From: Ignavibacteria bacterium
Lineage (GTDB): Bacteria; Bacteroidota; Ignavibacteria; Kapaibacteriales; UBA2268
Direction of reading: 5' to 3'
DNA length: 48,717 bases
NCBI GenBank assembly: GCA_016844745.1
Contig: JAERMQ010000032.1
Location: 1-48,717 of the forward strand
Shown here piece after piece: positions 35,128 to 43,500 of this stretch (position 1 is the first letter of the stretch; each line of letters begins with the position of its first letter). A program made the translations under genes and the position numbers. The notes beneath the pieces are model-generated. The model had not been told where the DNA came from, did not search any database, and was given only the letters and a program-made list of their open reading frames with translations.

Positions 35128-36259
35128 CCGGTTTCTCATTATCTGCATGAGGATAGATGCCGGATTGTGCAGATATGTTAAGCATTATACCAAAAGCACC
35201 TGCATAGAATACAACTGCGGTTCCGCCATAACTTACAAATGGCATGGGAAGACCTGTTGTAGGCAGTAATCCGCAATTAACAGCAGCATTTACTATTCCG
35301 TAAATAGCAAATGTTGCAATTATTCCGAAAGATAAAAATTCTCCAAAATCATCAGGAGCATTTTTGGCTACCTTTATTCCACGCCAGGTTATAATAATGA
35401 ATATAAGAATAATAACAACAGAACCGATATATCCGTATTCCTCACCGATTATCGAGTAAATGAAATCGCCGTAAGATTCAGGAAGAAAGAAATGGCTCTG
35501 ACGGCTCTGTCCAGGACCTACACCCAAAAATCCTCCATTCCCAAAGCCTAATAATGCTTGTTGTAATTGATAATTGGGTGCGGAATCCACATCTACAGTA
35601 CCATGCATAAAACCTAAATATGAAAGCAATCTCTGCACACGATAAGGCGCTGACACTGCATAAATACTACCTCCAATTATTCCGGTTAAAGCTAATAAAC
35701 TTAAATGTCCGTTATTTACATTTCCAATGAACATAAGAAGAATCGAAATAATAAATATAACAAAAGCTGTGGAATAATTGGGTTGAAGGGCTATCAGCAC
35801 ACAAATTGCCAAAGACCAGAGCAGGAGTGGCAACATACCTTCTTTAAAATCTTTAATTTTATCCTGTTTCGTAGCCAATAGAAATGCTATGTGCATAACG
35901 AGTGCAAATTTTGCAAATTCGGAAGGCTGAAAGTTAATTGGACCGATATCTATCCAACGTGTGGCACCATGATGTGTTTGCCCTGATACCAGAACGTACA
36001 ATAACATTAAAACAGCCAAAACAACGAAGAATTTTGTATATTTCTGCCAAAAATGATAATCTATTTTTGCAAAAATAAATATAATGATAATACCGGCAAG
36101 AATGCGGATTGAGTGCTTCAATACAAGGTTTTCGCTTGAACCAAACTTGGATTGAGCTATCGTTGCACTTGCGCTGTAAACTATGGCAATCGAAAAAAGC
36201 ATCAATCCCAGGATAGGCAGCAGCATCAGCCAATCGATTCGTCCGGCATTCTTTTTCAT
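35117..36259 (-). CDS. ftsW: Cell division peptidoglycan glycosyltransferase FtsW
   Basis: Encodes 380 residues with about ten membrane segments. SEDS-family motifs are present: GATRWIDIGPINFQPSEFAK, LQPNYSTAFVIF (usual LQPDFGT), LGFGNGGFLGVGPGQSRQSHFFLPE and the terminal GLPMPFVSYGGTAVVF. FtsW polymerises lipid II at the division septum together with a class B PBP. Its position 9 bp after murD, as in the dcw cluster, favours ftsW over rodA. The ORF overlaps the next gene, a DUF2279-like protein. Confidence 0.95.
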   Translation of the reverse strand: MKKNAGRIDWLMLLPILGLMLFSIAIVYSASATIAQSKFGSSENLVLKHSIRILAGIIIIFIFAKIDYHFWQKYTKFFVVLAVLMLLYVLVSGQTHHGATRWIDIGPINFQPSEFAKFALVMHIAFLLATKQDKIKDFKEGMLPLLLWSLAICVLIALQPNYSTAFVIFIISILLMFIGNVNNGHLSLLALTGIIGGSIYAVSAPYRVQRLLSYLGFMHGTVDVDSAPNYQLQQALLGFGNGGFLGVGPGQSRQSHFFLPESYGDFIYSIIGEEYGYIGSVVIILIFIIITWRGIKVAKNAPDDFGEFLSFGIIATFAIYGIVNAAVNCGLLPTTGLPMPFVSYGGTAVVFYAGAFGIMLNISAQSGIYPHADNEKPDED

Positions 36260-36268
36260 GCTGAAATG

Positions 36269-37606
36269 TTAAGTTAGTGAATTCACAATATCTTTGAATA
36301 CTTCACCGCGATGCTCAAAATTAACGAACATGTCGAATGATTTACAAGCAGGAGTAAAAAGAACAACGTCGCCGGGTTCGGCTATAATCCTTGAAGTATC
36401 AATTGCTGCTTCCATAGAATCCTGGCGAATGCAGCGGACTTGAGTGCAAAAATGATTAAATATTGCATCTGCCTCTTCACCAATTGCTACAATAGCTTTG
36501 ACATTCCTGCCGACAAATTCATCCAGTGCAGAATAGTCGTTATTATCGCCCCTGCCACCTGCAATCCAGACAATAGGTTCGTTATAACTTTGCAAAGCAA
36601 ACCAGGTTGCGTTCACGTTTGTTGCTTTCGAATCGTTGACGTAAAGCACTTCATCAAGAATGCGGACTTTTTCAAGCCGATGTTCAACCCCTGAAAACCT
36701 GCAAAGACAATCACGGATATTTTCGTTTCTGATTTCGAATGCGCGTACAGCAAGAGCTGCAGCCATTGAATTGTATGCGTTATGCACACCGGGAATTGCA
36801 ATTTCCTTGAAAAGCATTATCTCCTCCTCTTTATGCTCCTGCGAGAGCTTTATAATCATACTGCCATCCCTGCCATAAATTCCCTCCGGCAGTGGTGTCA
36901 TCGAGAAACCAGCAACGCGGGCTTTTGTTATGCTGGCAAAATTCCGCGTTGCACCGTCATCAAAGTTTAAAATTAATAAATTATTTTCATTTTGATTCTT
37001 GGAAATTTTAAATTTTGCTTCGATATATTTTTCCATAGTTCCATGATAATACAGATGGTCTGGTGTGATATTGAGTATGGCTGCGACATCCGGGCAAAAT
37101 GTATCGATTCTGTCCAATTGAAAACTGCTAACCTCGACTACGATAATTGTATCGGAACTTACTTCGCCGACAAGTGCTGAAAGCGGTGTACCGATATTAC
37201 CGACTGAAACTGCTTTTTTCCCCGATTGTTCGAGAATGTAAGTTGTCAATGTTGTAGTCGTAGTTTTGCCGTTTGTTCCGGTTATTGCAATTATAGGATT
37301 ATTCAAGCGTTGAGAGGCAAATTCGAGTTCGCTTATTATCTTGAGCCCTTTTTGCTCTGCTGATTGGATGATTGCTGCGGTAGGAGGCACTCCCGGTGAA
37401 GTGATTATTAAATCAGTATCATCGAGTGCTTTTTGCGTATTGCCTCCGAACTCTGCTTCTATTCCGGCTTCATCAAGCTTAGAAACAGTTTCCTTAAATT
37501 CATCTTTACTTTTTGATTCTGTCATAAAAACGTTATGACCTTCTTTTTTTGCAAGGAGAGCGGCTGCCAAACCGCTTTTTGCAGCGCCAATAACCGTTAT
37601 ACGCAT
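36269..37606 (-). CDS. murD: UDP-N-acetylmuramoylalanine--D-glutamate ligase MurD
   Basis: Encodes 445 residues. Motifs include the N-terminal Rossmann start ITVIGAAKSGLAAALLA, the ATP loop ITGTNGKTTTTTL, the ligase motifs VEVSSFQLDRI, NITPDHLYYHGTMEKY and GVEHRLEKV, and the C-terminal NDSKATNVNATWFAL. MurD adds D-glutamate to UDP-MurNAc-L-Ala in the cytoplasm for peptidoglycan synthesis. It is the first gene of a murD-ftsW pair that keeps part of the dcw order, but the usual murE, murF, mraY and murG are not in the window. It is divergent from the AAA-ATPase/TOPRIM module. Confidence 0.97.
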   Translation of the reverse strand: MRITVIGAAKSGLAAALLAKKEGHNVFMTESKSKDEFKETVSKLDEAGIEAEFGGNTQKALDDTDLIITSPGVPPTAAIIQSAEQKGLKIISELEFASQRLNNPIIAITGTNGKTTTTTLTTYILEQSGKKAVSVGNIGTPLSALVGEVSSDTIIVVEVSSFQLDRIDTFCPDVAAILNITPDHLYYHGTMEKYIEAKFKISKNQNENNLLILNFDDGATRNFASITKARVAGFSMTPLPEGIYGRDGSMIIKLSQEHKEEEIMLFKEIAIPGVHNAYNSMAAALAVRAFEIRNENIRDCLCRFSGVEHRLEKVRILDEVLYVNDSKATNVNATWFALQSYNEPIVWIAGGRGDNNDYSALDEFVGRNVKAIVAIGEEADAIFNHFCTQVRCIRQDSMEAAIDTSRIIAEPGDVVLFTPACKSFDMFVNFEHRGEVFKDIVNSLT

Positions 37607-37633
37607 ATTTTATTTTTCAAAAATGTTCAAAAA

Positions 37634-37641
37634 CAAAATTA
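37634..37641 (-). promoter_or_regulatory. Putative -7 promoter element TAATTTTG for murD
   Basis: The minus strand reads TAATTTTG 28 bp before the murD ATG. No -33 TTG was found at the right distance. Confidence 0.4.
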
Positions 37642-37711
37642 TGATAAAATATCTAAATGGCATAGTTCTTGGTTATTTCTATTTTTATTAGATTTATTTC
37701 TAAAATAATTT

Positions 37712-37719
37712 TATTTTTG
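37712..37719 (+). promoter_or_regulatory. Putative -7 promoter element TATTTTTG for the AAA/TOPRIM module
   Basis: TATTTTTG lies 34 bp before the ATG of the AAA ATPase in a very A+T-rich gap. It matches TAnnTTTG, but the base composition makes chance matches common. Confidence 0.3.
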
Positions 37720-37753
37720 TTAATTATGAAATATAATAAGTAAGGCAATATCT

Positions 37754-39061
37754 ATGATAAAATCAATAAACATAAAAAATTTCAAGAGCCTTCGAGATGT
37801 AGAAATAAAATTGGAGCAGGTTAATCTTCTGATTGGTGCTAATAATTGTGGGAAAAGTAATTTTCTGAAAGCACTGGAATTTTTTGGAAATAGTTTTGAA
37901 GAAGAAAGCAATGTATTAAAAAGAAAAGGAAAAGAATTCTCCTTTAAGGAAGATGATAAAATTGATACTCATAATAAATCAATTAATTTAGTAATCGATA
38001 CTGAAAAAACACTTGAATTTATACACTTATTTTTTCAAATAAATTATAATGAACATGACTCAATTCCAACTTTTTATTTCTTTGATGGATTAAATGATAA
38101 TCCTAAATTACAATCTATCGAAGTCTTAAACCAAAAATTTTTGTCTAAGAATAATGAAAATAATTTTGTACTAATTAATAACGATTGGGACAATAATTAC
38201 CTTGACGATTTCATTCGAACCCTACAATCATATAGTAATATAGGCGAAATTATAGGGGACAGGGGAGTTACGGTTTTGAAAAAGGATAAATTTCAGATAT
38301 TTCATACTTCAACACCACAAGATATATTAAGCTATTTAGTCAGAAAGGAATGTGATATCCCGACCGAATTATTGAATATTAAAATATATAAGCCAAACAC
38401 TTTTGAATTGCAAAAACCTTTACCTATTCTACCTAATAAAGATTCGATAAACCACGATGCTTCTAATTTGGTAAGTTTTTTTGATAATGTGAAGGACAAT
38501 CAACCGGATATCATAGATGCTATCGAAAAAGACTTAAATAACTGTAATTCGGATTTTAAAAATGTCATTTTAAAATTAGTAGATGTTCCTGATTCTAAAA
38601 CATCGCACAAAATTATTGGCTTACGTGATATACGGAAAAATAACTTCTATGGTGATGAATTATCTGATGGCACTTTGTATTTAATATCTTTGCTTGCAAT
38701 AATACATCAGAAAAATCCGCCAAAACTAATACTGCTCGAAGAGCCGGAAAGCAATATTCATCCTCGTCGAATCAATGATGTCATCAATATGATTATTAAA
38801 ATGGCTTTTGAAAAAAATATCCAGGTTATAATGACAACCCATTCTCCATTAGTACTTGACCAATTCAAGGATATGCCTGAAGCAGTCTCGATATTTGAAA
38901 TGAAGGATGGTGAAACAAAGGTAAAAAATCTCAAAGATGTAATTGATGAAAGCAATAAAAAATTAAAAAAGAAAAAGATTGAGGAAATTAATTTTTCAGA
39001 TTCATTCGGGGATTACTGGTATATGGGCTATTTTGGGGGAATTCCTCATGATAATGATTAA
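37754..39061 (+). CDS. AAA15/OLD-type ABC-like ATPase, candidate defence gene
   Basis: Encodes 435 residues. The N-terminus KSINIKNFKSLRDVEIKL and Walker A loop GANNCGKS (28-35) are typical of OLD, RecF-like and AAA15/AAA21 ATPases. The ABC-type signature ELSDGT (302-307), Walker B LILLEEPESNIHP (Glu329/Glu330) and switch-histidine motif TTHSP (His363) complete an intact SMC-type ATPase. The middle part is poorly conserved, as expected for a sensor or coiled-coil arm. No nuclease domain is fused; the function seems to be supplied by the TOPRIM-like gene that overlaps its stop. This arrangement recalls OLD/RloAB/PARIS-type anti-phage pairs. The module is richer in A+T than its housekeeping neighbours murD and def, which fits recent transfer. 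The specific system is not identified. Confidence 0.88.
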   Translation: MIKSINIKNFKSLRDVEIKLEQVNLLIGANNCGKSNFLKALEFFGNSFEEESNVLKRKGKEFSFKEDDKIDTHNKSINLVIDTEKTLEFIHLFFQINYNEHDSIPTFYFFDGLNDNPKLQSIEVLNQKFLSKNNENNFVLINNDWDNNYLDDFIRTLQSYSNIGEIIGDRGVTVLKKDKFQIFHTSTPQDILSYLVRKECDIPTELLNIKIYKPNTFELQKPLPILPNKDSINHDASNLVSFFDNVKDNQPDIIDAIEKDLNNCNSDFKNVILKLVDVPDSKTSHKIIGLRDIRKNNFYGDELSDGTLYLISLLAIIHQKNPPKLILLEEPESNIHPRRINDVINMIIKMAFEKNIQVIMTTHSPLVLDQFKDMPEAVSIFEMKDGETKVKNLKDVIDESNKKLKKKKIEEINFSDSFGDYWYMGYFGGIPHDND

Positions 39062-39671
39062 ATATGGAGTTTTTTGTGAGGATGAACCTCATAGAATTTT
39101 TATCATTAATCTATTAAACCAGATAACAAAATTATATGAAAATCAGGTAATAATTTCTTTTATTTTTAATCATGATTTTAAAATACGATATGGTGCTAAT
39201 TTCAATAGGAATCAGGTTAAAGGGAGATATTTGGATGTTATTAAAGATAGTTTTATTATATATTCTTTAGATTTATTATTTATTGGATATGATTATGATT
39301 ACCATGATGAAAATAGTTTTGATAAAGAATACGAAAAGGAAGTTGAAAAAATCAAAAAACTTAAATCTAATTTCATAAATAAAACAATATTGTTTATTCC
39401 TGTGCAATGCATAGAACATTGGCTCTGGTATTTGAAATTGAAAGAAAATGGTGGCAATATTCAAAGAAAAATAATTTTGGAAAAAAGAGAACGAAATGAA
39501 GCTAAAGAAGCTGTTTATGAAAATAAAAAAGGCATAAAAGATTTTCGAAATATGATAGCAAATAGTTTAACAGAGCAAATCGATGTTCTCTGGTTAAAGC
39601 AAAAATCCTTTAGCTTCAGGAAATTTTACAACCATTTTGAAAGCTATATGAAGAGTAATACTTCTAAATAG
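39054..39671 (+). CDS. TOPRIM-like partner of the AAA ATPase
   Basis: Encodes 205 residues from the ATG at 39054, which overlaps the ATPase stop by 8 bp; an ATG at 39048 is also possible. The pattern is that of small TOPRIM-fold proteins (RloB/DUF4276/DUF4435-like): an N-terminal strand with acidic residues (GVFCEDEPHRIF, Glu9), a central strand ending in a DxD pair (FIGYDYDYHD, Asp80/Asp82) and a later IEHWLWY motif (Glu121) like the IExW(L)L motif of those families. Metal-dependent nuclease or cleavage activity is therefore inferred. The C-terminal 80 residues are Lys- and Glu-rich and helical. Tight overlap suggests stoichiometric translation with the ATPase. Exact family membership needs profile searches. 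Confidence 0.72.
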   Translation: MIKYGVFCEDEPHRIFIINLLNQITKLYENQVIISFIFNHDFKIRYGANFNRNQVKGRYLDVIKDSFIIYSLDLLFIGYDYDYHDENSFDKEYEKEVEKIKKLKSNFINKTILFIPVQCIEHWLWYLKLKENGGNIQRKIILEKRERNEAKEAVYENKKGIKDFRNMIANSLTEQIDVLWLKQKSFSFRKFYNHFESYMKSNTSK

Positions 39672-39695
39672 CACCTTTTTTTCCTCCTCTTTTCT

Positions 39696-39703
39696 TATTT
39701 TTG
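39696..39703 (+). promoter_or_regulatory. Putative -7 promoter element TATTTTTG for def
   Basis: TATTTTTG lies 34 bp before the def ATG in the 66-bp gap after the TOPRIM-like gene. It suggests that def has its own promoter and is not part of the defence-like module. Confidence 0.35.
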
Positions 39704-39737
39704 TAAATATTAATGATGAAAATTTTTAAAGAAATTT

Positions 39738-40319
39738 ATGGCTATACTACCGATATATAATTGCTTTCATCCGGTATTGAAAAAGAAAACCGAGGAAGTA
39801 ACTAATTTTGATGGAGAATTGAAAAAATTTGTGGATGATATGCTCGAAACAATGTACCATGCTGATGGTATAGGACTTGCTGCTAATCAGGTTGGACATT
39901 CAAAATCAGTTATAGTCCTTGATATGTCTGTTAGTAATGATGATAAATACCGAAATGCAAAACCAATCATTATGATTAATCCCCGCATTCACAGCTTTTC
40001 AGAAGAGGAAGTGGAATTATCCGAGGGGTGTCTCAGCGTTCCGAAATTTTTCGAGGATGTTTCGAGACCGGCTCAAATTCAGGTTCAGTACTGGGATATA
40101 GATATGAAAGAATATAAATCGGAAGAAGGGGATTTCGTATCCCGTGTTATGCAGCACGAAATCGACCATTTGAACGGCATTTTATTCTTCGAGAAACTTT
40201 CACCATTGAGAAGAGCTTTGTCAAGAAGCAAACTTCGCAAAATTGAAAAGGGTGATACTTTATCTTTTTATTCTATGATTTTGCCAAATGGGAAATTAAT
40301 TGAACGTGAAGTGGAGTAG
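39738..40319 (+). CDS. def: Peptide deformylase
   Basis: Encodes 193 residues. All three deformylase motifs are present: GIGLAANQVG (44-53), EGCLSVP with metal-ligand Cys98, and QHEIDHLNG with His140, Glu141 and His144. The enzyme removes the formyl group from new proteins at the ribosome. It is a type 1B-like enzyme with the usual length. It is convergent with the 1655-residue surface protein, and the gap between the two stops is filled by heptamer repeats. Confidence 0.98.
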   Translation: MAILPIYNCFHPVLKKKTEEVTNFDGELKKFVDDMLETMYHADGIGLAANQVGHSKSVIVLDMSVSNDDKYRNAKPIIMINPRIHSFSEEEVELSEGCLSVPKFFEDVSRPAQIQVQYWDIDMKEYKSEEGDFVSRVMQHEIDHLNGILFFEKLSPLRRALSRSKLRKIEKGDTLSFYSMILPNGKLIEREVE

Positions 40320-40324
40320 AATTT

Positions 40325-40359
40325 TAATTACTAATTACTAATTACTAATTACTAATTAT
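40325..40359. repeat. Heptamer tandem array (TAATTAC)5
   Basis: Five copies of TAATTAC, the last ending in T, start 6 bp after the def stop codon. This is the first of three arrays with different 7-bp units within 255 bp. Confidence 0.95.
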
Positions 40360-40370
40360 GAATAAAAATA

Positions 40371-40477
40371 ATGAGTTATGAGTTATGAGTTATGAGTTAT
40401 GAGTTATGAGTTATGAGTTATGAGTTATGAGTTATGAGTTATGAGTTATGAGTTATGAGAGTTATGAGTTATGAGTT
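40371..40477. repeat. Heptamer tandem array (ATGAGTT)n
   Basis: Twelve perfect copies of ATGAGTT (40371-40454), one 9-base variant ATGAGAGTT (40455-40463), then two more perfect copies. The unit differs from those of the arrays on both sides but has the same 7-bp period. The 9-base variant looks like a 2-base insertion from slippage. Confidence 0.97.
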
Positions 40478-40530
40478 AAAAGAATCAGTTCAAAATCCTA
40501 TAATCCTTTAATCCTAAAAATCTTAGTTCA

Positions 40531-40579
40531 GACCATTGACCATTGACCATTGACCATTGACCATTGACCATTAACCATT
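40531..40579. repeat. Heptamer tandem array (GACCATT)n
   Basis: Six copies of GACCATT and a seventh variant AACCATT. The array runs into the stop codon of the 1655-residue gene (40578-40580). Its reverse complement, AATGGTC, differs by one base from the AATGGTT unit at 1-92. Between this array and the previous one (40478-40530) there is only short A+T-rich sequence. Confidence 0.96.
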
Positions 40580-43500
40580 ATTTCATCACTTCAAGCTTAC
40601 CGGTTATTTTCCCGACATCACTGCTTAAAACATAGAAATAATATCCTATTGATAATATCTTTGTGTCGTATTCGACCGAATACCTGCCTTGCTTCATCGC
40701 ACCTGCAGCAAGCAAACCAACCTTATCGCCTAATATATTGTAAACAGCAAGTTCAATATTGATTTCTCTGAACAATTCAAAATCTATTGTTGCTTTTCCG
40801 GTTGTAGGATTAGGAAAGCTTTGATATAATTTCATCTGAGCGGTTTGTCCAATAATGATACCGCTGCCTTTGCATGGTGTTCTGAATACTGAAGAAGTAT
40901 CATTTATCTGAATTTTTCTTCCGATGGATTCTATAGAATCAAGTATTATTTTACAAGTATCAGGTATGTTTTTAATTATTATAAATTTAAAAGATTGAAG
41001 CAAACTATCCCGAATTGGTTGAAAGGGTTGTATTAAAGGAATGTTTAGAAATCCCTGAATTATTGTGCCTTGAGGAGTAGCCCCGACAGGATTTAAAAAT
41101 TCTGCTGGTAATTTTAAAATCGATGAGAATCCTGAAATCCCAGTAAATGTACTGCTACCTGAATATTGGATATAAACCGGTAAATCGACTGTATCTCCTG
41201 TATTTCCGCATATATTGCCGGGATAAATAAGAACTGAAAAGGAAGGATAAACATTAGTATTCAGTTTAATCTGTTTAGAATTTTTACAGGTATCAATGAA
41301 TGTGATACTTTCAAAATAATCTAAATCTGCTTTACCGCCCTTAAAAGTCATCGTGCAAATCGAGCTTTCGCCTGGTTGGGCTGTCAGCGGTTCTATACTT
41401 TTAATTAAATAATTCTGAAGATTGGTTGAACTTCGCCATTCGATTGGAATTGAACTATTGTTGGTTAAAGTGAAAGTCGTCGTTGCAGTCGAATCCTCTT
41501 CTACTTCTCCGAAAAATAATGAATCAGGTATAGCGGAAAATTGCACTTTTTCGTATCTTCCGCTAACAGGAATTTGTATTAAACCAACAGTTGCATTTGA
41601 GGCGTTTGTATAAATATTCAATAAAGTATTCTTTGACCCTGTAGATTGAGGATTGAAGCTGATTAATAAAGAATCCTGTTTGCCTGGTTGAATTCTAATT
41701 GTATCCCGGGCAGTTAAATTAAAATCGGATTGAGCTGCTCCTGATATGGTTGAAGAATATATTTCCAATAATTTTGTGCCGGTATTTGAGATTATAAAAA
41801 CAGTATCGGTTTTAATAAAATTGCATAATCGAAATGGAAAAGCGAGTACAGGAGCGCAGTCCAGGAATGATTGTTTTGGAATGACAAATGCTTTTAGAAC
41901 AATAGAATCCTTGTTTTTGCATGAATCCGTCATTGTTAAAGTATAATAATATTTTCCTGCATTAACAGAACTAAATGAAGAATAAATCACCGATTTCCCC
42001 CCTTTTTCAATAGCGCCCGGAGGGATAATACTATCAATTCTAAATTCAGGAGATATTGATTTTAGCTCCCATTTAACTGGTAAGGTGCCATTATTAATAA
42101 TTGAAAATGTAGCTGTTAAATTTGATGTTGCATCACTTTCCCCGAAATCCAGCGTATCACTCGAAAACTCAAAATTTAATTTCTCCATTCTACCTACCAA
42201 ATCGATAGTAGAAATTATATCATCGCCATTGTTAATATTTGAAATGAAGACAAATTTAGCTGACTTGACACCCGGGATTAATGGATTGAATCTAATTCTG
42301 AAATTTTCAGAATCATTAGGAGGAATTGTTACCGGTGAAAATGGTTTTTGTAAGAAGAAGTCATTGCCTCCTAACTGTTGTATATCCGCAGAAGTAATAT
42401 TGATAAAATTAGTTCCGATATTATTTATTGAGATTGTCGTATCAGTAAATGATGAAGTACATATTATTGAAGGAAATGCAAGCAGTGAAGCAAATGAAAT
42501 TCCATACTCAATTCCTTCACCGAACAAAGGAAGTATTATTGGAGAATTTGTACCACTGTAGAATAAAATACTTCCTGAAGTACGTTTTTTTTCATCAGGT
42601 TTAAATTTTACTGTTACCTCTCTGCTTGTGTTAGGAGATACCATGAATCCCCCTCCACCGGAAATAATTTGAAATTGTGATGTATCCGGACCTTTGCTGA
42701 CCGTTGAATCGATAAAAGTTGGAGTGTTACTTTTGTTTATTAAAACGGCTTTTGTTATAGTTGATGAATTACCGATAACTACTTGTCCGAAATCCATAAG
42801 CTGCTCTGTAAGCTCTATATCCTTTTTCTTAGCAGTACCTTTTATTTTGGTTGTTATTGTATCTGTTGGTGTGAAAATCGTTATAATTGCATTTTTATCA
42901 CCGGGGATAGTTGGAGAAAAGCGGAATTCTACGTGTTTTTTTATTCCTGCTGAAATAGAAAAGGGGGGAGGGTCGGAAATGATACTGAAGTCCTTTTCAT
43001 CGGCGCCTTTAAGAGTTATTGAATCAATCCTACAGGTTACTGAGCCTAAATTATTTAGAAAATCGGTAATAACACTATCCTTTTTTTCTCCTTCTCTTAC
43101 ACTCCCCATGTCAATATCGTGACTTTTTATTTTTGGAATAAGAATTGACCAATAATCATCGGAAATATCCTGCTGGATTATAGGTTCGTCAATAGGTATA
43201 TCATCCGGCGACCAAATTTCAATATTCATATCCAAACTTGCTGAAGCAATCCTTAATTTATTTCCATCGTCATTCCAGGAAACTTTCATTACATTATCCA
43301 GATGACCGTAGAAGGTGTAAATATTTTGTCCACTGGTTCCATTAAAAAGAATTATACTTTCATAGGATGTCCCGGCTGCTAAAATTGCTCCGTCAGGGCT
43401 CCATGCAACCGATTGGACGTAATTTGAATTTGCTTTTATTTTTTTGATACTATCATTTGCAAGGTCTAAAACAATAATAGAATCCAATAAACCCGATATG

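Noticed and set aside
37754..39671. Naming the AAA/TOPRIM pair as PARIS, OLD-Gabija or RloAB
   Set aside because: The motifs support the general class, but sequence reading alone cannot place the pair in one named system, and the typical companion genes are not present.
40325..40579. Heptamer arrays as a CRISPR array
   Set aside because: Units are 7 bp, contiguous and without spacers, and there are no cas genes.
42085..42561. Open frames on the plus strand inside the giant surface protein gene
   Set aside because: They lie opposite a gene with clear domains, show no recognisable protein and are explained as antisense shadows.
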